A stretch of 64,000 bases of DNA, from the NCBI GenBank assembly GCA_014843695.1, contig CM026391.1, forward strand, positions 36,583,064 through 36,647,063, in the 5' to 3' direction. Position numbers and translations under genes: made by a program. The stretch's first letter is position 1. Each line of letters begins with the position of its first letter. This document shows positions 39,001-54,143 of the stretch, piece by piece. The notes beneath the pieces are model-generated. The model was not told the origin of the DNA. It saw only the letters and a program-made list of their open reading frames with translations, and made no database searches. Origin of the DNA: Archivesica marissinica (lineage: Eukaryota; Mollusca; Bivalvia; Venerida; Vesicomyidae).

Positions 39001-42000
39001 GGGTATGTTAACCTAGATATATGTATGTGTACATTACCCTAGATATATGTATGTGTATGTTAACCTAGCTATATGTATGTATATGTTAACCTAGATATAT
39101 GTATTTGTATGATAACCTAGATATATGTATGTGTATGTTAACCTAGATATATGTATGTGTATGTTAACCTAGATATATGTACGTATATGTTAACCTAGAT
39201 ATTTGTATGTGTGGGTTAACCTAGCTATATGTATGTATATGTTAACATAGATATATGTATGTGTATGTTAACCTAGATATATTTATGTGCATGCATGTTA
39301 ATCTAGATATATGTAGGTGTATGTTAACCTAGATATATGTATGTGTATCGTAACCTAGATATATGTATGTGTATGTGCATGTTAACCTATATATATGTAT
39401 GTGTATGTTAACCTTGATATATGAATGTGTCTGTTAACCTAGATATATGTATGTGTATGTTAACCTAGATATATGTATGTGTATGTGTATGTTAACCAGA
39501 TATATGTATGTATATGTTAACCTAGATATATGTATGTGTATTTTAACCTAGATATATGTATGTGTTAATTAGCCAGATATATGTATGTATATCTTAACCT
39601 AAATATATATATGTATGTGTTAACCTAGATATATGTATGTGCATGTTAACCTAGATATATGTATGTATGTGTTAACCTGGAAATATGTATGTGTATGTTA
39701 ACCTAGATAAATGTATGTGCATGTTAACCTAGATATATATATGTGTATGTTAACCTAGATATATGTATGTATATGTTAACCTAGATATATGTATGTGAAT
39801 GTTTACCTAGATATATGTATGTACATGTTAACCTAGATATATGTATGTATATGTTAACCTAGATATATGTGTGTGCATGTTAACCTAGATATATGTATGT
39901 GTATGTTAACCTAGATCTATGTATGTGCATGTTAACCTAGATCTATATATGTGTATGTTAACCTAGATATATGTATGTGCATGCATGTTAACCTAGATAT
40001 ATGTATGTGTATGTTATCCTAGATATATGTATGTGTTTGTTAACCTAGATATATGTATGTGTATGTGCATGTTAACCTAGATATATGTATGGGTATGTTA
40101 ACCTAGATATATGTATGTGTATGTTACCCTAGATATATGTATGTGTATGTTAACCTAGATATATGTATGGGTATGTTAACCTAGATATATGTATGTGTAT
40201 GTTAACATAGATATATGTATGGGTATGTTAACCTAGATATATGTATGTGTATGTTAACCTAGATATATGTATGTTTATGTGCATGTTAACCTAGATATAT
40301 GTATGGGTATGTTAACCTAGATATATGTATGTGTACATTACCCTAGATATATGTATGTGTATGTTAACCTAGATATATATATGTGTATGTTAACCTAGAT
40401 ATATGTATGTGTATGTTACCCTAGATATATGTATGTGTATGTTAACCTAGATATATGTATGTGTATGTTAACCTAGATATATGTATGTGTATGTTAACCT
40501 AGATATATGTATGTGTATGTTAACCTAGATATATGTATGTGTATGTTAACCTAGATATATGTATGTGTATGTTAACCTAGATATATGTATGTGTATGTTA
40601 ACCTAGATATATGTATGTGTATGTTAACCTGATATATGTATGTGTATGTTAACCTAGAATGTATGTGATGTTAACCTAGATTATGTATGTGTATGTAACC
40701 TAGATATATGTATGTTATGTTAACAGATATATGTATGTGTATGTTAACCTAGATATATGTATGTGTATTTAACCTAGATATATGTATGTGTATGTTAACC
40801 TAGATATATGTATGTGCATGTTAACCTAGATATATGTATGTGTATGTTAACCTAGATATATGTATGTGTATGTTAACCTAGATATATGTATGTGTATGTT
40901 AACCTAGATATATGTATGTGTATGTTAACCTAGTATATGTATGTATATGTTAACCTAGATATATGTATGTGTATGATAACCTAGATATATGTATGTGTAT
41001 GTTAACCAAGATATATGTATGTGTATGTTAACCTAGATATATATATGTGCATGTTAACCTAGATATATGTATGTGTATGTTAACCTAGATATATGTATGT
41101 GCATGTTAACCTAGATATATGTATGTGTATGTTAACCTAGATATATGTATGTGCATGTTAACCTAGATATATGTATGTATATGTTAACCTAGATATATGT
41201 ATGTGCATGTTAACCTAGATATATGTATGTGTATGTTAACCTAGATATATGTATGTGTATGTTAACCTAGATATATGTATGTGTATGTGCATGTTAACCT
41301 AGATATATGTATAGTATGTTAACCTAGATATATGTATGTGCATGTTAACCTATATCTATGTATGTGCATGTTAACCTAGATCTATTTGTGTATGTTAACC
41401 TAGATATATGTATGTGTATGTTAACCTAGATATATGTATGTGTATTGCATGTTAACCTAGATATATGTATGTGTATGTTAACCTAGATATATGTATGTGT
41501 ATGTTACCCTAGATATATGTATGTGTATGTTAACCTAGATATATGTATGTGTATGTTAACCTAGATATATGTATGTGTATGTTACCCTAGATATATGTAT
41601 GTGTATGTTAACATAGATATATGTATGGGTATGTTAACCTAGATATATGTATGTGTATGTTAACCTAGATATATGTATGTTTATGTGCATGTTAACCTAG
41701 ATATATGTATGGGTATGTTAACCTAGATATATGTATGTGTATGTTACCCTAGATATATGTATGTGTATGTTAACCTAGATATATATATGTGTATGTTAAC
41801 CTAGATATATGTATGTGTATGTTAACCTAGATATATGTATGTGTATGTTAACCTAGATATATGTATGTGTATGTTAACCTAGATATATGTATGTGTATGT
41901 TAACCTAGATATATGTATGTGTATGTTAACCTAGATATATGTATGTGTATGTTAACCTAGATTTATGTATGTGTATGTTAACCTAGATATATGTATGTGT

Positions 42001-45000
42001 ATGTTAACCTAGATATATGTATGGTATGTTACCTGATATATGTATGTGTTTAACCTAGATATGTATGTGCATGTTAACCTAGATTTGTTGTGTATGTAAC
42101 CTAGAAAAAGATATATGTATGTGTATGTAACCTAGATATATGTATGTGATTACCTAATATATGTATGTGTATGTAACCTAGATATATGTATGTGCATGTT
42201 AACCTAGATATATGTATGTGTATGTTAACCTAGATATATGTATGTGTATGTTAACCTAGATATATGTATGTGTATGTTAACCTAGATATATGTATGTGTA
42301 TGTTAACCTAGATATATGTATGTATATGTTAACCTAGATATATGTATGTGTATGTTAACCTAGATATATGTATGTGTATGTTAACTAAGATATATGTATG
42401 TGTATGTTAACCTAGATATATGTATGTGCATGTTAACCTATATATATGTATGTGTATGTTAACCTAGATATATGTATGTGCATGTTAACCTAGATATATG
42501 TATGTGTATGTTAACCTAGATATATGTATGTGCATGTTAACCTAGATATATGTATGTGTATGTTAACCTAGATATATGTATGTGTATGTTAACCTAGATA
42601 TATGTATGTGTATGTGCATGTTAACCTAGATATATGTATGGGTATGTTAACCTAGATATATGTATGTGTATGTTACCCTAGATATATGTATGTGAATGTT
42701 AACCTAGATATATGTATGGGTATGTTAACCTAGATATATGTATGTGTATGTTAACCTAGATATATGTATGTGTATGTTAACTTAGATATATGTATGGGTA
42801 TGTTAACCTAGATATATGTATGTGTATGTTAACCTAGATATATGTATGTATGTGCATGTTAACCTAGATATATGTATGTGTATGTTAACCTAGATATATG
42901 TATGTGTATGTTACCCTAGATATATGTATGTGTATGTTAACCTAGATTAACCTAGATATATGTATGTGTATGTTACCTAATATATGTATGTGTATGTTAC
43001 CCTAGATATATGTATGTGTATGTTAACCTAGATATATGTATGTGTATGTTAACCTAGATATATGTATGTGTATGTTAACCTAGATATATGTATGTGTATG
43101 TTAACCTAGATATATGTATGTGTATGTTAACCTAGATATATGTATGTGTATGTTAACCTAGATATATGTATGTGTATGTTAACCTAGATATATGTATGTG
43201 TATGTTAACCTAGATATATGTATGTGTATGTTAACCTAGATATATGTATGTGTATGTTAACCTAGATATATGTATGTGTATGTTAACCTAGATATATGTA
43301 TGTGTATGTTAACCTAGATATATGTATGTGTATGTTAACCTAGATATATGTATGTGCATGTTAACCTAGATATATGTATGTGCATGTTAACCTAGATATA
43401 TGTATGTGTATGTTAACCTAGATATATGTATGTGTATGTTAACCTAGATATATGTATGTGTATGTTAACCTAGATATATGTATGTGTATGTTAACCTAGA
43501 TATATGTATGTGTATGTTAACCTAGATATATGTATGTGCATGTTGACCTAGATATATGTATGTGTATGTTAACCTAGATATATTTATGTGCATGTTAACC
43601 TAGATATATGTATGTGTATGTTAACCTAGATATATGTATGTGTATGTTAACCTAGATATATGTATGTGTATGTTAACCTAGATATATGTATGTGTATGTT
43701 AACCTAGATATATGTATGTATATGTTATCCTAGATATATGTATGTGTATGTTAACCTAGATATATGTATGTATATGTTAACCTAGATATATGTATGTGTA
43801 TGTTAACCTATATATATGTATGTACATGATAACCTGGAAATATGTATGTGTATGTTAACCTAGATATATGTATGTGCATGTTAACCTAGATATATGTATG
43901 TGCATGTTAACCTAGATATATGTATGTGCATGTTAACCTAGATATATGTATATATATGTTAACCTAGATATATGTATGTGCATGTTAACCTACATATATG
44001 TATGTGTATGTTAACATAGATATATGTATGTGCATGTTAACCTAGATATATGTATGTGTATGTTAACCTAGATATATGTATATAAACCTAGATATATGTA
44101 TATATATGTTAACCTAGATATATGTACGTGCATGTTAACCTACATATATGTATGTGTATGTTAACATAGATATATGTATGTGCATGTTAACCTAGATATA
44201 TGTATGTGCATGTTAACCTAGATCTATGTATGTGCATGTCAACCTAGATCTATGTCTGTGTATGTTAACCTAGATATATGTATGTGTATGTTAACCTACA
44301 TATATGTATGTGCATGTTGACCTACATATATGTATGTGTATGTTAACCTATATATATGTATGTGCATGTTAACCTAGATATATGTATGTGCATGATAACC
44401 TAGATCTATGATGTGCATGTTAACCTAGATATATGTATGTGTATGTTAACCTAGATATATGTATGTACATGCATGTTAATCTAGATATATGTATGTGTAT
44501 GTTAACCTAGATATATGTATGTGTATGTTAACCTAGATATATGTATGTGTATGTTACCCTAGATATATGTATGTGTATGTTAACCTAGATATATGTATGT
44601 GTATGTTAACCTAGATATATGTATGTGTATGTTAACCTAGATATATGTATGTGTATGTTAACCTAGATATATGTATGTGTATGTTACCCTAGATATATGT
44701 ATGTGTATGTTAACCTAGATATATGTATGAGTATGTTAACCTAGATATATGTATGTGTATGTTAACCTAGATATATGTATGTGTATGTTAACCTAGATAT
44801 ATGTATGTGTAGGTTAACCTAGATATATGTATGTGTATGTTAACCTAGATTTATGTATGTGCATGTTAACCTAGATATATGTATATGCATGTTGACCTAG
44901 ATATATGTATGTGTATGTTAACCTAGATATATGTATGTGCATGTTAACCTAGATATATGTATGTTTATGTTAACCTAGATATATGTATGTGTATGTTAAC

Positions 45001-48000
45001 CTAGCTATATGTATGTATATGTTAACGTAGATATATGTATGTGTATGTTAACCTATATATATATGTATGTACATGATAACCTGGAAATATATATGTGTAT
45101 GTTAACCTAGATATATGTATGTGCATGTTAACCTAGATATTTGTATGTGCATGTTAACCTAGATATATGTATATATATGTTAACCTAGATATATGTATGT
45201 GCATATTAACCTACATATATGTATGTGTATGTTAACCTAGATATATGTATGTGCATGTTAACCTAGATATATGTATGTGCATGTTAACCTAGATCTATGA
45301 ATGTGCCTGTCAACCTAGATCTATGTCTGTGTATGTTAACCTAGATATATGTATGTGTACGTTAACCTACATATATGCATGTGCATGTTAACCTAGATAT
45401 ATGTATGTGCATGTTAACCTAGATCTATGTATGTGCATGTTAACCTACATATATGTATGTGCATGTTAACCTAGATATATGTATGGGTATATTAACCTAG
45501 ATAGATGTATGTGTATGTTACCCTAGATATATTTATGTGTATGATAACCTAGATATATGTATGGGTATGTTAACTTAGATATATGTATGTGTATGTTAAC
45601 CTAGATATATGTATGTGTATGTTAACCTAGATAGATGTATGTGTATGTTACCCTAGATATATGTATGTGTATGTTAACCTAGATATATGTATGGGTATGT
45701 TAACTTAGATATATGTATGTGTATGTTAACCTAGATATATGTATGTTTATGTGCATGTTAACCTAGATATATGTATGGGTATGTTAACCTAGATATATGT
45801 ATGTGTATGTTACCCTAGATATATGTATGTGTATGTTAACCTAGATATATGTATGTGTATGTTAACCTAGATATATGTATGTGTATGTTAACCTAGATAT
45901 ATGTATGTTTATGTGCATGTTAACCTAGATATATGTATGGGTATGTCAACCTAGATATATGTATGTGTATGTTACCCTAGATATATGTATGTGTATGTTA
46001 CCCTAGATATATGTATGTGTATGTTAACCTAGATATATGTATGTGTGCATGTTAACCTAGATATATGTATGTGTATGTTAACCTAGATATATGTATGTGT
46101 ATGTTAACCTAGATATATGTATGTGCATGCATGTTAACCTAGATATATGTATGTGTATGTTACCCTAGATATATGTATGTGTATGTTAACCTAGATATAT
46201 GTATGTACATGTATGATAACCTAGATATATGTATGTGTATGTTAACCTAGATATATGAATGTGTATGTTATCCTAGATATATGTATGTGTATGTTAACCT
46301 AGCTATATGTATGTATATGTTAACCTAGATATATGTATGTGTATGTTAACCTATATATATGTATGTACATGATAACCTGGAAATATGTATGTGTATGTTA
46401 ACCTAGATATATGTATGTGCATGTTAACCTAGATATATGTATGTGCATGTTAACCTTGATATATGTATATATATGTTAACCTAGATATATGTATGTGCAT
46501 GTTAACCTACATATATGTATGTGTATGTTAACATAGATATATGTATGTGCAGGTTAACCTAGATATATGGATGTGCATGTTAACCTAGATCTATGTATGT
46601 GCATGTCAACCTAGATCTATGTCTGTGTATGTTAACCTAGATATATGTATGTGTATGTTAACCTATATATATGTATGTGCATGTTAACCTACATATATGT
46701 ATGTGTCTGTTAACCTATATATATGTATGTGCATGTTAACCTAGATATATGTATGTGCATGTTAACCTAGATCTATGATTGTGCATGTTAACCTAGATCT
46801 ATGTATGTGTATGTTAACCTAGATATATGTATGTGTATGTTAACCTACATATATGTATGTGCATGTTAACCTACATATATGAATGTGTATGTTAACCTAG
46901 ATATATGTATGTGCATGTTAACCTAGATATATGTATGTGCATGTTAACCTAGATATATGTATGTGCATGTTAACCTAGATATATGTATGTGCATGTTAAC
47001 CTAGATATATGTATGGGTATGTTAACCTAGATATATGTATGTGTATGTTACCCTAGATATATGTATGTGTATGTTAATCTAGATATATGTTTGGGTATGT
47101 TTCCCTAGATATATGTATGTGTATGTTAACCTAGATATATGTATGGGTATGTTAACCTAGATATATGTATGTGTATGTTAACCTAGATATGTGTATGTGT
47201 ATGTGCATGTTAACCTAGATATATGTATGGGTATGTTAACCTAGATATATGTATGTGTATGTTACCCTAGATATATGTATGTGTATGTTAACCTAGATAT
47301 ATATATGGGTATATTAACCTAGATATATGTATGTGTATGTTACCCTAGATATATGTATGTGTATGTTAACCTAGATATATGTATGTGTATGTTAACCTAG
47401 ATATATGTATGGGTATGTTAACCTAGATATATGTATGTGTATGTTAACCTAGATATATGTATGTGTATGTTAACCTAGATATATGTATGTGTATGTTAAC
47501 CTAGATATATGTATGTGTATGTTAACCTAGATATATGTATGTGTATGTTAACCTAGATATATGTATGTGCATGTTAACCTAGATATATGTATGTGTATGT
47601 TAACCTAGATATATGTATGTGTATGTTAACCTAGATATATGTATGTGTATGTTAACCTAGATATATGTATGTGTATGTTAACCTAGATATATGTATGTGT
47701 ATGTTAACCTAGATATATGTATGTGTATGTTAACCTAGATATATGTATGTGTATGTTAACCTAGATATATGTATGTGTATGTTAACCTAGATATATGTAT
47801 GTGCATGTTAACCTAGATATATGTATGTGTATATTAACCTAGCTATATGTATGTATATGTTAACCTAGATATATGTATGTGTATGTTAACCTATATATAT
47901 GTATGTACATGATAACCTGGAAATATGAATGTGTATGTTAACCTAGATATATGTATGTGCATGTTAACCTAGATATATGTATGTGCATGTTAACCTAGAT

Positions 48001-51000
48001 ATATGTATATATATGTTAACCTAGATATATGTATGTGCATGTTAACCTACATATATGTATGTGTATGTTAACATAGATATATGTATGTGCATGTTAACCT
48101 AAATATATGGATGTGCATGTTAACCTAGATCTATGTATGTGCATGTCAACCTAGATCTATGTCTGTGTATGTTAACCTAGATATATGTATGTGTATGTTA
48201 ACCTACATATATGTATGTGCATGTTAACCTACATATATGTATGTGTATGTTAACCTATATATATGTATGTGCAGGTTAACCTAGATATATGTATGGGCAT
48301 GTTAACCTAGATCTATGATTGTGCATGTTACCCTAGATATATGTATGTGTATGTTAACCTAGCTATATGTATGTACATGCATGTTAATCTAGATATATGT
48401 ATGTGTATGATAACCTAGCTATATGTATGTGTATGTTAACCTAGATATATGTATGTGTATGTTACCCTAGATATATGTATGTGTATGTTAACCTAGATAT
48501 ATGTATGTGTATGTTAACCTAGATATATGTATGTGTATGTTAACCTAGATATATGTATGTGTATGTTACCCTAGATATATGTATGTGTATGTTAACCTAG
48601 ATATATGTATGTGTATGTTAACCTTGATATTTGTATGTGTATGTTAACCTAGATATATGTATTTGTATGTTTACCTAGATATATGTATTTGTATGTTAAC
48701 CTTGATATAGGTATGTGTATGTTAACCTATATATATGTATGTGTATGTTAACCTAGGTATATGTATGAGTATGTTAACCTAGATATATGTATGTGTATGT
48801 TAACCTAGATATATGTATGTGTATGTGAACCTAGATATATGTATGATTATGTTAACCTAGATATATGTATGTGTATGTTAACCTAGATATATGTATGTGC
48901 ATGTTAACCTACATATATGTATGTGTATGTTAACCTAGATATATGTATGTGCATGTTAACCTAGATATATGTATGTGCATGTTAAACTAGATCTATGTAT
49001 GTGCATGTTAACATAGATCTATGTCTGTGTATGTTAACCTAGATATATGTATGTACATGCATGTTAATCTAGATATATGTATGTGTATGTTAACCTAGAT
49101 ATATGTATGTGTATGTTAACCTAGATATATGTATGTGTATGTTAACCTAGATATATGTATGTGTATGTTACCCTAGATATAAGTATGTGTATGTTAACCT
49201 AGATATATGTATGTGTATGTTACCCTAGATATATGTATGTGTATGTTAACCTAGATATATGTATGTGTATGGTAACCTAGATATATGTATGTGTATGTTA
49301 CCCTAGATATATGTATGTGTATGTTAACCTAGATATATGTGTGTGTATGTTAACCTAGATATATGTATGAGTATGTTAACCTAGATATATGTATGTGTAT
49401 GTTACCCTAGATATATGTATGTGTATGTTATCCTTGATATAGGTGAGTGTATGTTAACCTAGATATATGTATGTGTATGTTAACCTAGATATATGTATGA
49501 GTATGTTAACCTAGATATATGTATGTGTATGTTAACCTAGATATATGTATGTGTATGATATCCTAGATATATGTATGTGTATGATAACCTAGATATATGT
49601 ATGTGCATGTTAACCTGGAAAAGGATATATGTATGTGTATGTTAACCTAGATATATGTATGTGCATGTTAACCTTGATATATGTATATATATGTTAACCT
49701 AGATATATGTATGTGCATATTAACCTAGATATATGTATGTGTATGTTAACCTAGATATATGTATGTGCATGTTAACCTAGATATATGTATGTGCATGTTA
49801 ACCTAGATCTATGAATGTGCCTGTCAACCTAGATCTATGTCTGTGTATGGTAACCTAGATATATGTATGTGTACGTTAACCTACATATATGCATGTGCAT
49901 GTTAACCTAGATATATGTATGTGCATGTTAACCTAGATCTATGTATGTGCATGTTAACCTACATATATGTATGTGCATGTTAACCTAGATATATGTATGG
50001 GTATATTAACCTAGATAGATGTATGTGTATGTTACCCTAGATATATTTATGTGTATGATAACCTAGATATATGTATGGGTATGTTAACCTAGATATATGT
50101 ATGTGTATGTTACCCTAGATATATGTATGTGTATGTTAACCTAGATATATGTATGGGTATGTTAACTTAGATATATGTATGTGTATGTTAACCTAGATAT
50201 ATGTATGTTTATGTGCATGTTAACCTACATATATGTATGGGTATGTTAACCTAGATATATGTACGTGTATGTTACCCTAGATATATGTATGTGTATGTTT
50301 TCCTAGATATATGTATGGGTATGATAACCTAGATATATGTATGTGTATGTTAACCTAGATATATGTATGGGTATGTCAACCTAGATATATGTATGTGTAT
50401 GTTACCCTAGATATATGTATGTGTATGTTACCCTAGATATATGTATGTGTATGTTAACCTAGATATATGTATGTGCATGCATGTTAACCTAGATATATGT
50501 ATGTGTATGTTACCCTAGATATATGTATGTGTATGTTAACCTAGATATATGTATGTGCATGCATGTTACCCTAGATATATGTATGTGTATGTTACCCTAG
50601 ATATATGTATGTGTATGTTAACCTAGATATATGTATGTACATGCATGATAACCTAGATATATGTATGTGTAAGTTAACCTAGATATATGAATGTGTATGT
50701 TATCTAGATATATGTATGTGTATGTTAACCTAGCTATATGTATGTATATGTTAACCTAGATATATGTATGTGTATGTTAACCTATATATATGTATGTACA
50801 TGATAACCTGGAAATATGTACGTGTATGTTAACCTAGATATATGTATGTGCATGTTAACCTAGATATATGTATGTGCATGTTAACCTTGATATATGTATA
50901 TATATGTTAACCTAGATATATGTATGTGCATGTTAACCTACATATATGTATGTGTATGTTAACATAGATATATGTATGTGCAGGTTAACCTAGATATATG

Positions 51001-51730
51001 GATGTGCATGTTAACCTAGATCTATGTATGTGCATGTCAACCTAGATCTATGTCTGTGTATGTTAACCTAGATATATGTATGTGTATGTTAACCTATATA
51101 TATGTATGTGCATGTTAACCTACATATATGTATGTGTCTGTTAACCTATATATATGTATGTGCATGTTAACCTAGATATATGTATGTGCATGTTAACCTA
51201 GATCTATGATTGTGCATGTTAACCTAGATCTATGTATGTGTATGTTAACCTAGATATATGTATGTGTATGTTAACCTACATATATGTATGTGCATGTTAA
51301 CCTACATATATGAATGTGTATGTTAACCTAGATATATGTATGTGCATGTTAACCTAGATATATGTATGTGCATGTTAACCTAGATCTATGTATGTGCATG
51401 TTAACCTACATATATGTATGTGCATGTTAACCTAGATATATGTATGGGTATGTTAACCTAGATATATGTATGTGTATGTTACCCTAGATATATGTATGTG
51501 TATGTTAATCTAGATATATGTTTGGGTATGTTTCCCTAGATATATGTATGTGTATGTTAACCTAGATATATGTATGGGTATGTTAACCTAGATATATGTA
51601 TGTGTATGTTAACCTAGATATGTGTATGTGTATGTGCATGTTAACCTAGATATATGTATGGGTATGTTAACCTAGATATATGTATGTGTATGTTACCCTA
51701 GATATATGTATGTGTATGTTAACCTAGATA
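36051..51730. repeat. Array G: 26-bp satellite, about 600 units, truncated by gap
   Basis: The unit is gtatgttaacctagatatat followed by gtatgt, 26 bp, with a gttaac site in most copies. The left end (36051-36300) mainly has agatctatgtattt units. Elsewhere atatatg dominates, with gtgcatg, ttaccctag, gggtatg and catatatg variants. Near-perfect stretches lie at about 40380-40620, 41780-42010, 43000-43340 and 47440-47810. Long-range copies include offsets of about 446 bp, 1.3 kb, 1.4 kb and 4431 bp. It runs directly into the N gap, so its true length is unknown. Confidence 0.95.
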
Positions 51731-52730
51731 NNNNNNNNNNNNNNNNNNNNNNNNNNNNNNNNNNNNNNNNNNNNNNNNNNNNNNNNNNNNNNNNNNNNNN
51801 NNNNNNNNNNNNNNNNNNNNNNNNNNNNNNNNNNNNNNNNNNNNNNNNNNNNNNNNNNNNNNNNNNNNNNNNNNNNNNNNNNNNNNNNNNNNNNNNNNNN
51901 NNNNNNNNNNNNNNNNNNNNNNNNNNNNNNNNNNNNNNNNNNNNNNNNNNNNNNNNNNNNNNNNNNNNNNNNNNNNNNNNNNNNNNNNNNNNNNNNNNNN
52001 NNNNNNNNNNNNNNNNNNNNNNNNNNNNNNNNNNNNNNNNNNNNNNNNNNNNNNNNNNNNNNNNNNNNNNNNNNNNNNNNNNNNNNNNNNNNNNNNNNNN
52101 NNNNNNNNNNNNNNNNNNNNNNNNNNNNNNNNNNNNNNNNNNNNNNNNNNNNNNNNNNNNNNNNNNNNNNNNNNNNNNNNNNNNNNNNNNNNNNNNNNNN
52201 NNNNNNNNNNNNNNNNNNNNNNNNNNNNNNNNNNNNNNNNNNNNNNNNNNNNNNNNNNNNNNNNNNNNNNNNNNNNNNNNNNNNNNNNNNNNNNNNNNNN
52301 NNNNNNNNNNNNNNNNNNNNNNNNNNNNNNNNNNNNNNNNNNNNNNNNNNNNNNNNNNNNNNNNNNNNNNNNNNNNNNNNNNNNNNNNNNNNNNNNNNNN
52401 NNNNNNNNNNNNNNNNNNNNNNNNNNNNNNNNNNNNNNNNNNNNNNNNNNNNNNNNNNNNNNNNNNNNNNNNNNNNNNNNNNNNNNNNNNNNNNNNNNNN
52501 NNNNNNNNNNNNNNNNNNNNNNNNNNNNNNNNNNNNNNNNNNNNNNNNNNNNNNNNNNNNNNNNNNNNNNNNNNNNNNNNNNNNNNNNNNNNNNNNNNNN
52601 NNNNNNNNNNNNNNNNNNNNNNNNNNNNNNNNNNNNNNNNNNNNNNNNNNNNNNNNNNNNNNNNNNNNNNNNNNNNNNNNNNNNNNNNNNNNNNNNNNNN
52701 NNNNNNNNNNNNNNNNNNNNNNNNNNNNNN
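51731..52730. other. Assembly gap of exactly 1000 N
   Basis: A run of 1000 N, a round number typical of a scaffold placeholder. The left side is array G and the right side is single-copy, so the missing DNA includes at least the end of array G. Open frames spanning the gap are meaningless. Confidence 0.99.
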
Positions 52731-52870
52731 AAACAGTTTCTTCAATGTCGTTTTCACTAAAGGGGTAATAGAAGGCACTTCCGACAGAAAGTGTGCGACA
52801 TTTGATGGCTTTCTTCTTATCTACAATAATAGACATTACTATTAACCTTTATAAGTAAATAAAACCACAT

Positions 52871-53013
52871 TTGCAAACAACATTCTGCATCTGATCAGGA
52901 TTTGTTTGCTATTCAGCCAAGTGTTTTATCTCCACTACCCGAATAGCAAACAGCAGAGCGTGATCACAATCCACATTTTGTTCCGTCGGAATTTGGCTCT
53001 ATGCTGTTTGCAA
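52871..53013. repeat. Nested inverted repeat (foldback)
   Basis: Outer arms ttgcaaacaacat (52871-52883) and atgctgtttgcaa (53001-53013) are complementary at 12 of 13 positions. Inner arms gtttgctattc (52904-52914) and gaatagcaaac (52941-52951) are perfectly complementary. The small palindrome gtgatcac at 52960 and its counterpart ctgatcag at 52891 lie between. This resembles a foldback or non-autonomous DNA element; no terminal duplication was identified. Confidence 0.7.
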
Positions 53014-53331
53014 GTGATTTTATCCGCCACTAGTGTGCAAAGGGTTAAACTAAGAGGATATTTGTTTGTTTCAGTGTATGATCAAATTATAATTCACCAA
53101 ATGAACACGAGTGATAATAATAGCTTTCATGCTTATGATTGAAATATTATTCAATCATTCACAAATTTTCTTATTATTTTTGGCCGTTTTACGATAGAAA
53201 ACGATGCAACCGTGTACTAAATGGCGATAGAAGGTCATGTTTAGATGACCATGAATGACATCATAGGAGGAGTCGCTGACAGCTCGAGTCCGAAAACGTT
53301 GCGGCTAGGTACCACACGTTTAAAGCAGCTA

Positions 53332-53387
53332 GAAATAAAATGTGTTATTCCACTGCTTTCAACCAGTAGAACAACACATTTTATTTC
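53332..53387. other. 56-nt stem-loop
   Basis: Arms 53332-53355 and 53364-53387 are complementary over 22 of 24 positions, the outer 15 perfectly (gaaataaaatgtgtt with aacacattttatttc), around an 8-base loop ctttcaac. It could be a small palindromic element or a hairpin RNA. Length and AT content give no clear microRNA assignment. Confidence 0.7.
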
Positions 53388-53893
53388 ACGGATAAATTGC
53401 TGTATTTCATTGGCGAGCATATTATAATTTGAATTTATTACGTCCTGTTTCTTCACAACTGTGAGAAACTATTAATTCATATGATTTATTCATCCTAGTA
53501 TTGTTAATTTAGCAGACAAGCAGAAATAAATATCCATACAGGGATGTAATTTACAAATAATTATGAAAAACCCAGAGAATATTTGGGCAGGTCTTCAAAA
53601 CTTCTACATACACTTAACATGCTATTGAAATAAGGAGACATATCACCCCAACCACCATAAGGGGATTGAAACTGTATAAAGTTGCATGCAAGCCCCGAAA
53701 CACACGGTGTTTTATGAAACTGACACAAAGACGTAAATGGTACACGTGGGGCAATGGATGAGCAACCATCCCTCGCTTACAGTGCAGGCATGCAGACATC
53801 GATAAATTTAAATAGAAGATATATATATATGTACTAAATCTCATTATATCCAAGCATCTCTGTCTATGTCATTTAGAACTGGTCATCACCTGG

Positions 53894-54143
53894 TGTTGGT
53901 TCGTTTTGTGGTGGCTTAAAGTCACACAAACAGCTTAGGTCATACATGGATTCAAGCTATTATTGGTGGAGGAAGACTCCGGGTGCCCCTCTGAGCAGTA
54001 TTACAGGCACGGACACCCGGGTAGAACCACCGACCTACCGCAAGTCAGTTGGATAGCTTCCTCACATGAAAGAATTTGACACCCTGCGGGATTCGAGCCT
54101 GCGGCGGTGTGGGGCAAGTGATTCGAAGTCACTAGGTGAATAC
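53894..54143 (-). mobile_element. SINE-D copy 2, tRNA-derived, minus strand
   Basis: On the minus strand, a tRNA-like head (anticodon stem agtga/tcact, loop cttcgaa, a long variable-arm-like segment, box B caggctcgaatcccgc) is followed by gaggaagctatccaactgac, then a body ggtcggtggttctacccggg and cttcctccaccaata, and an end atgacctaagctg...gactttaagccacc. The body matches 35979-36050. The type (ggtggttctacc plus cttcctccacc) is one I associate with mollusc SINEs. Confidence 0.8.

Larger units (their letters stand above)
52731..53893. other. Single-copy-looking island right of the gap
   Basis: About 1.16 kb, AT-rich, containing a foldback (52871-53013) and a hairpin (53332-53387), listed separately. 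Short open frames at 52906-53142, 53241-53456 and 53614-53853 show no domain. No gene is called. Confidence 0.5.

Noticed and set aside
36051..51730. Telomeric or simple TG microsatellite DNA
   Set aside because: The 26-bp unit with gttaacctag is constant, and no TTAGGG-type runs are present.
51693..52845. Frames of about 360-380 codons at the gap
   Set aside because: They consist almost entirely of N.
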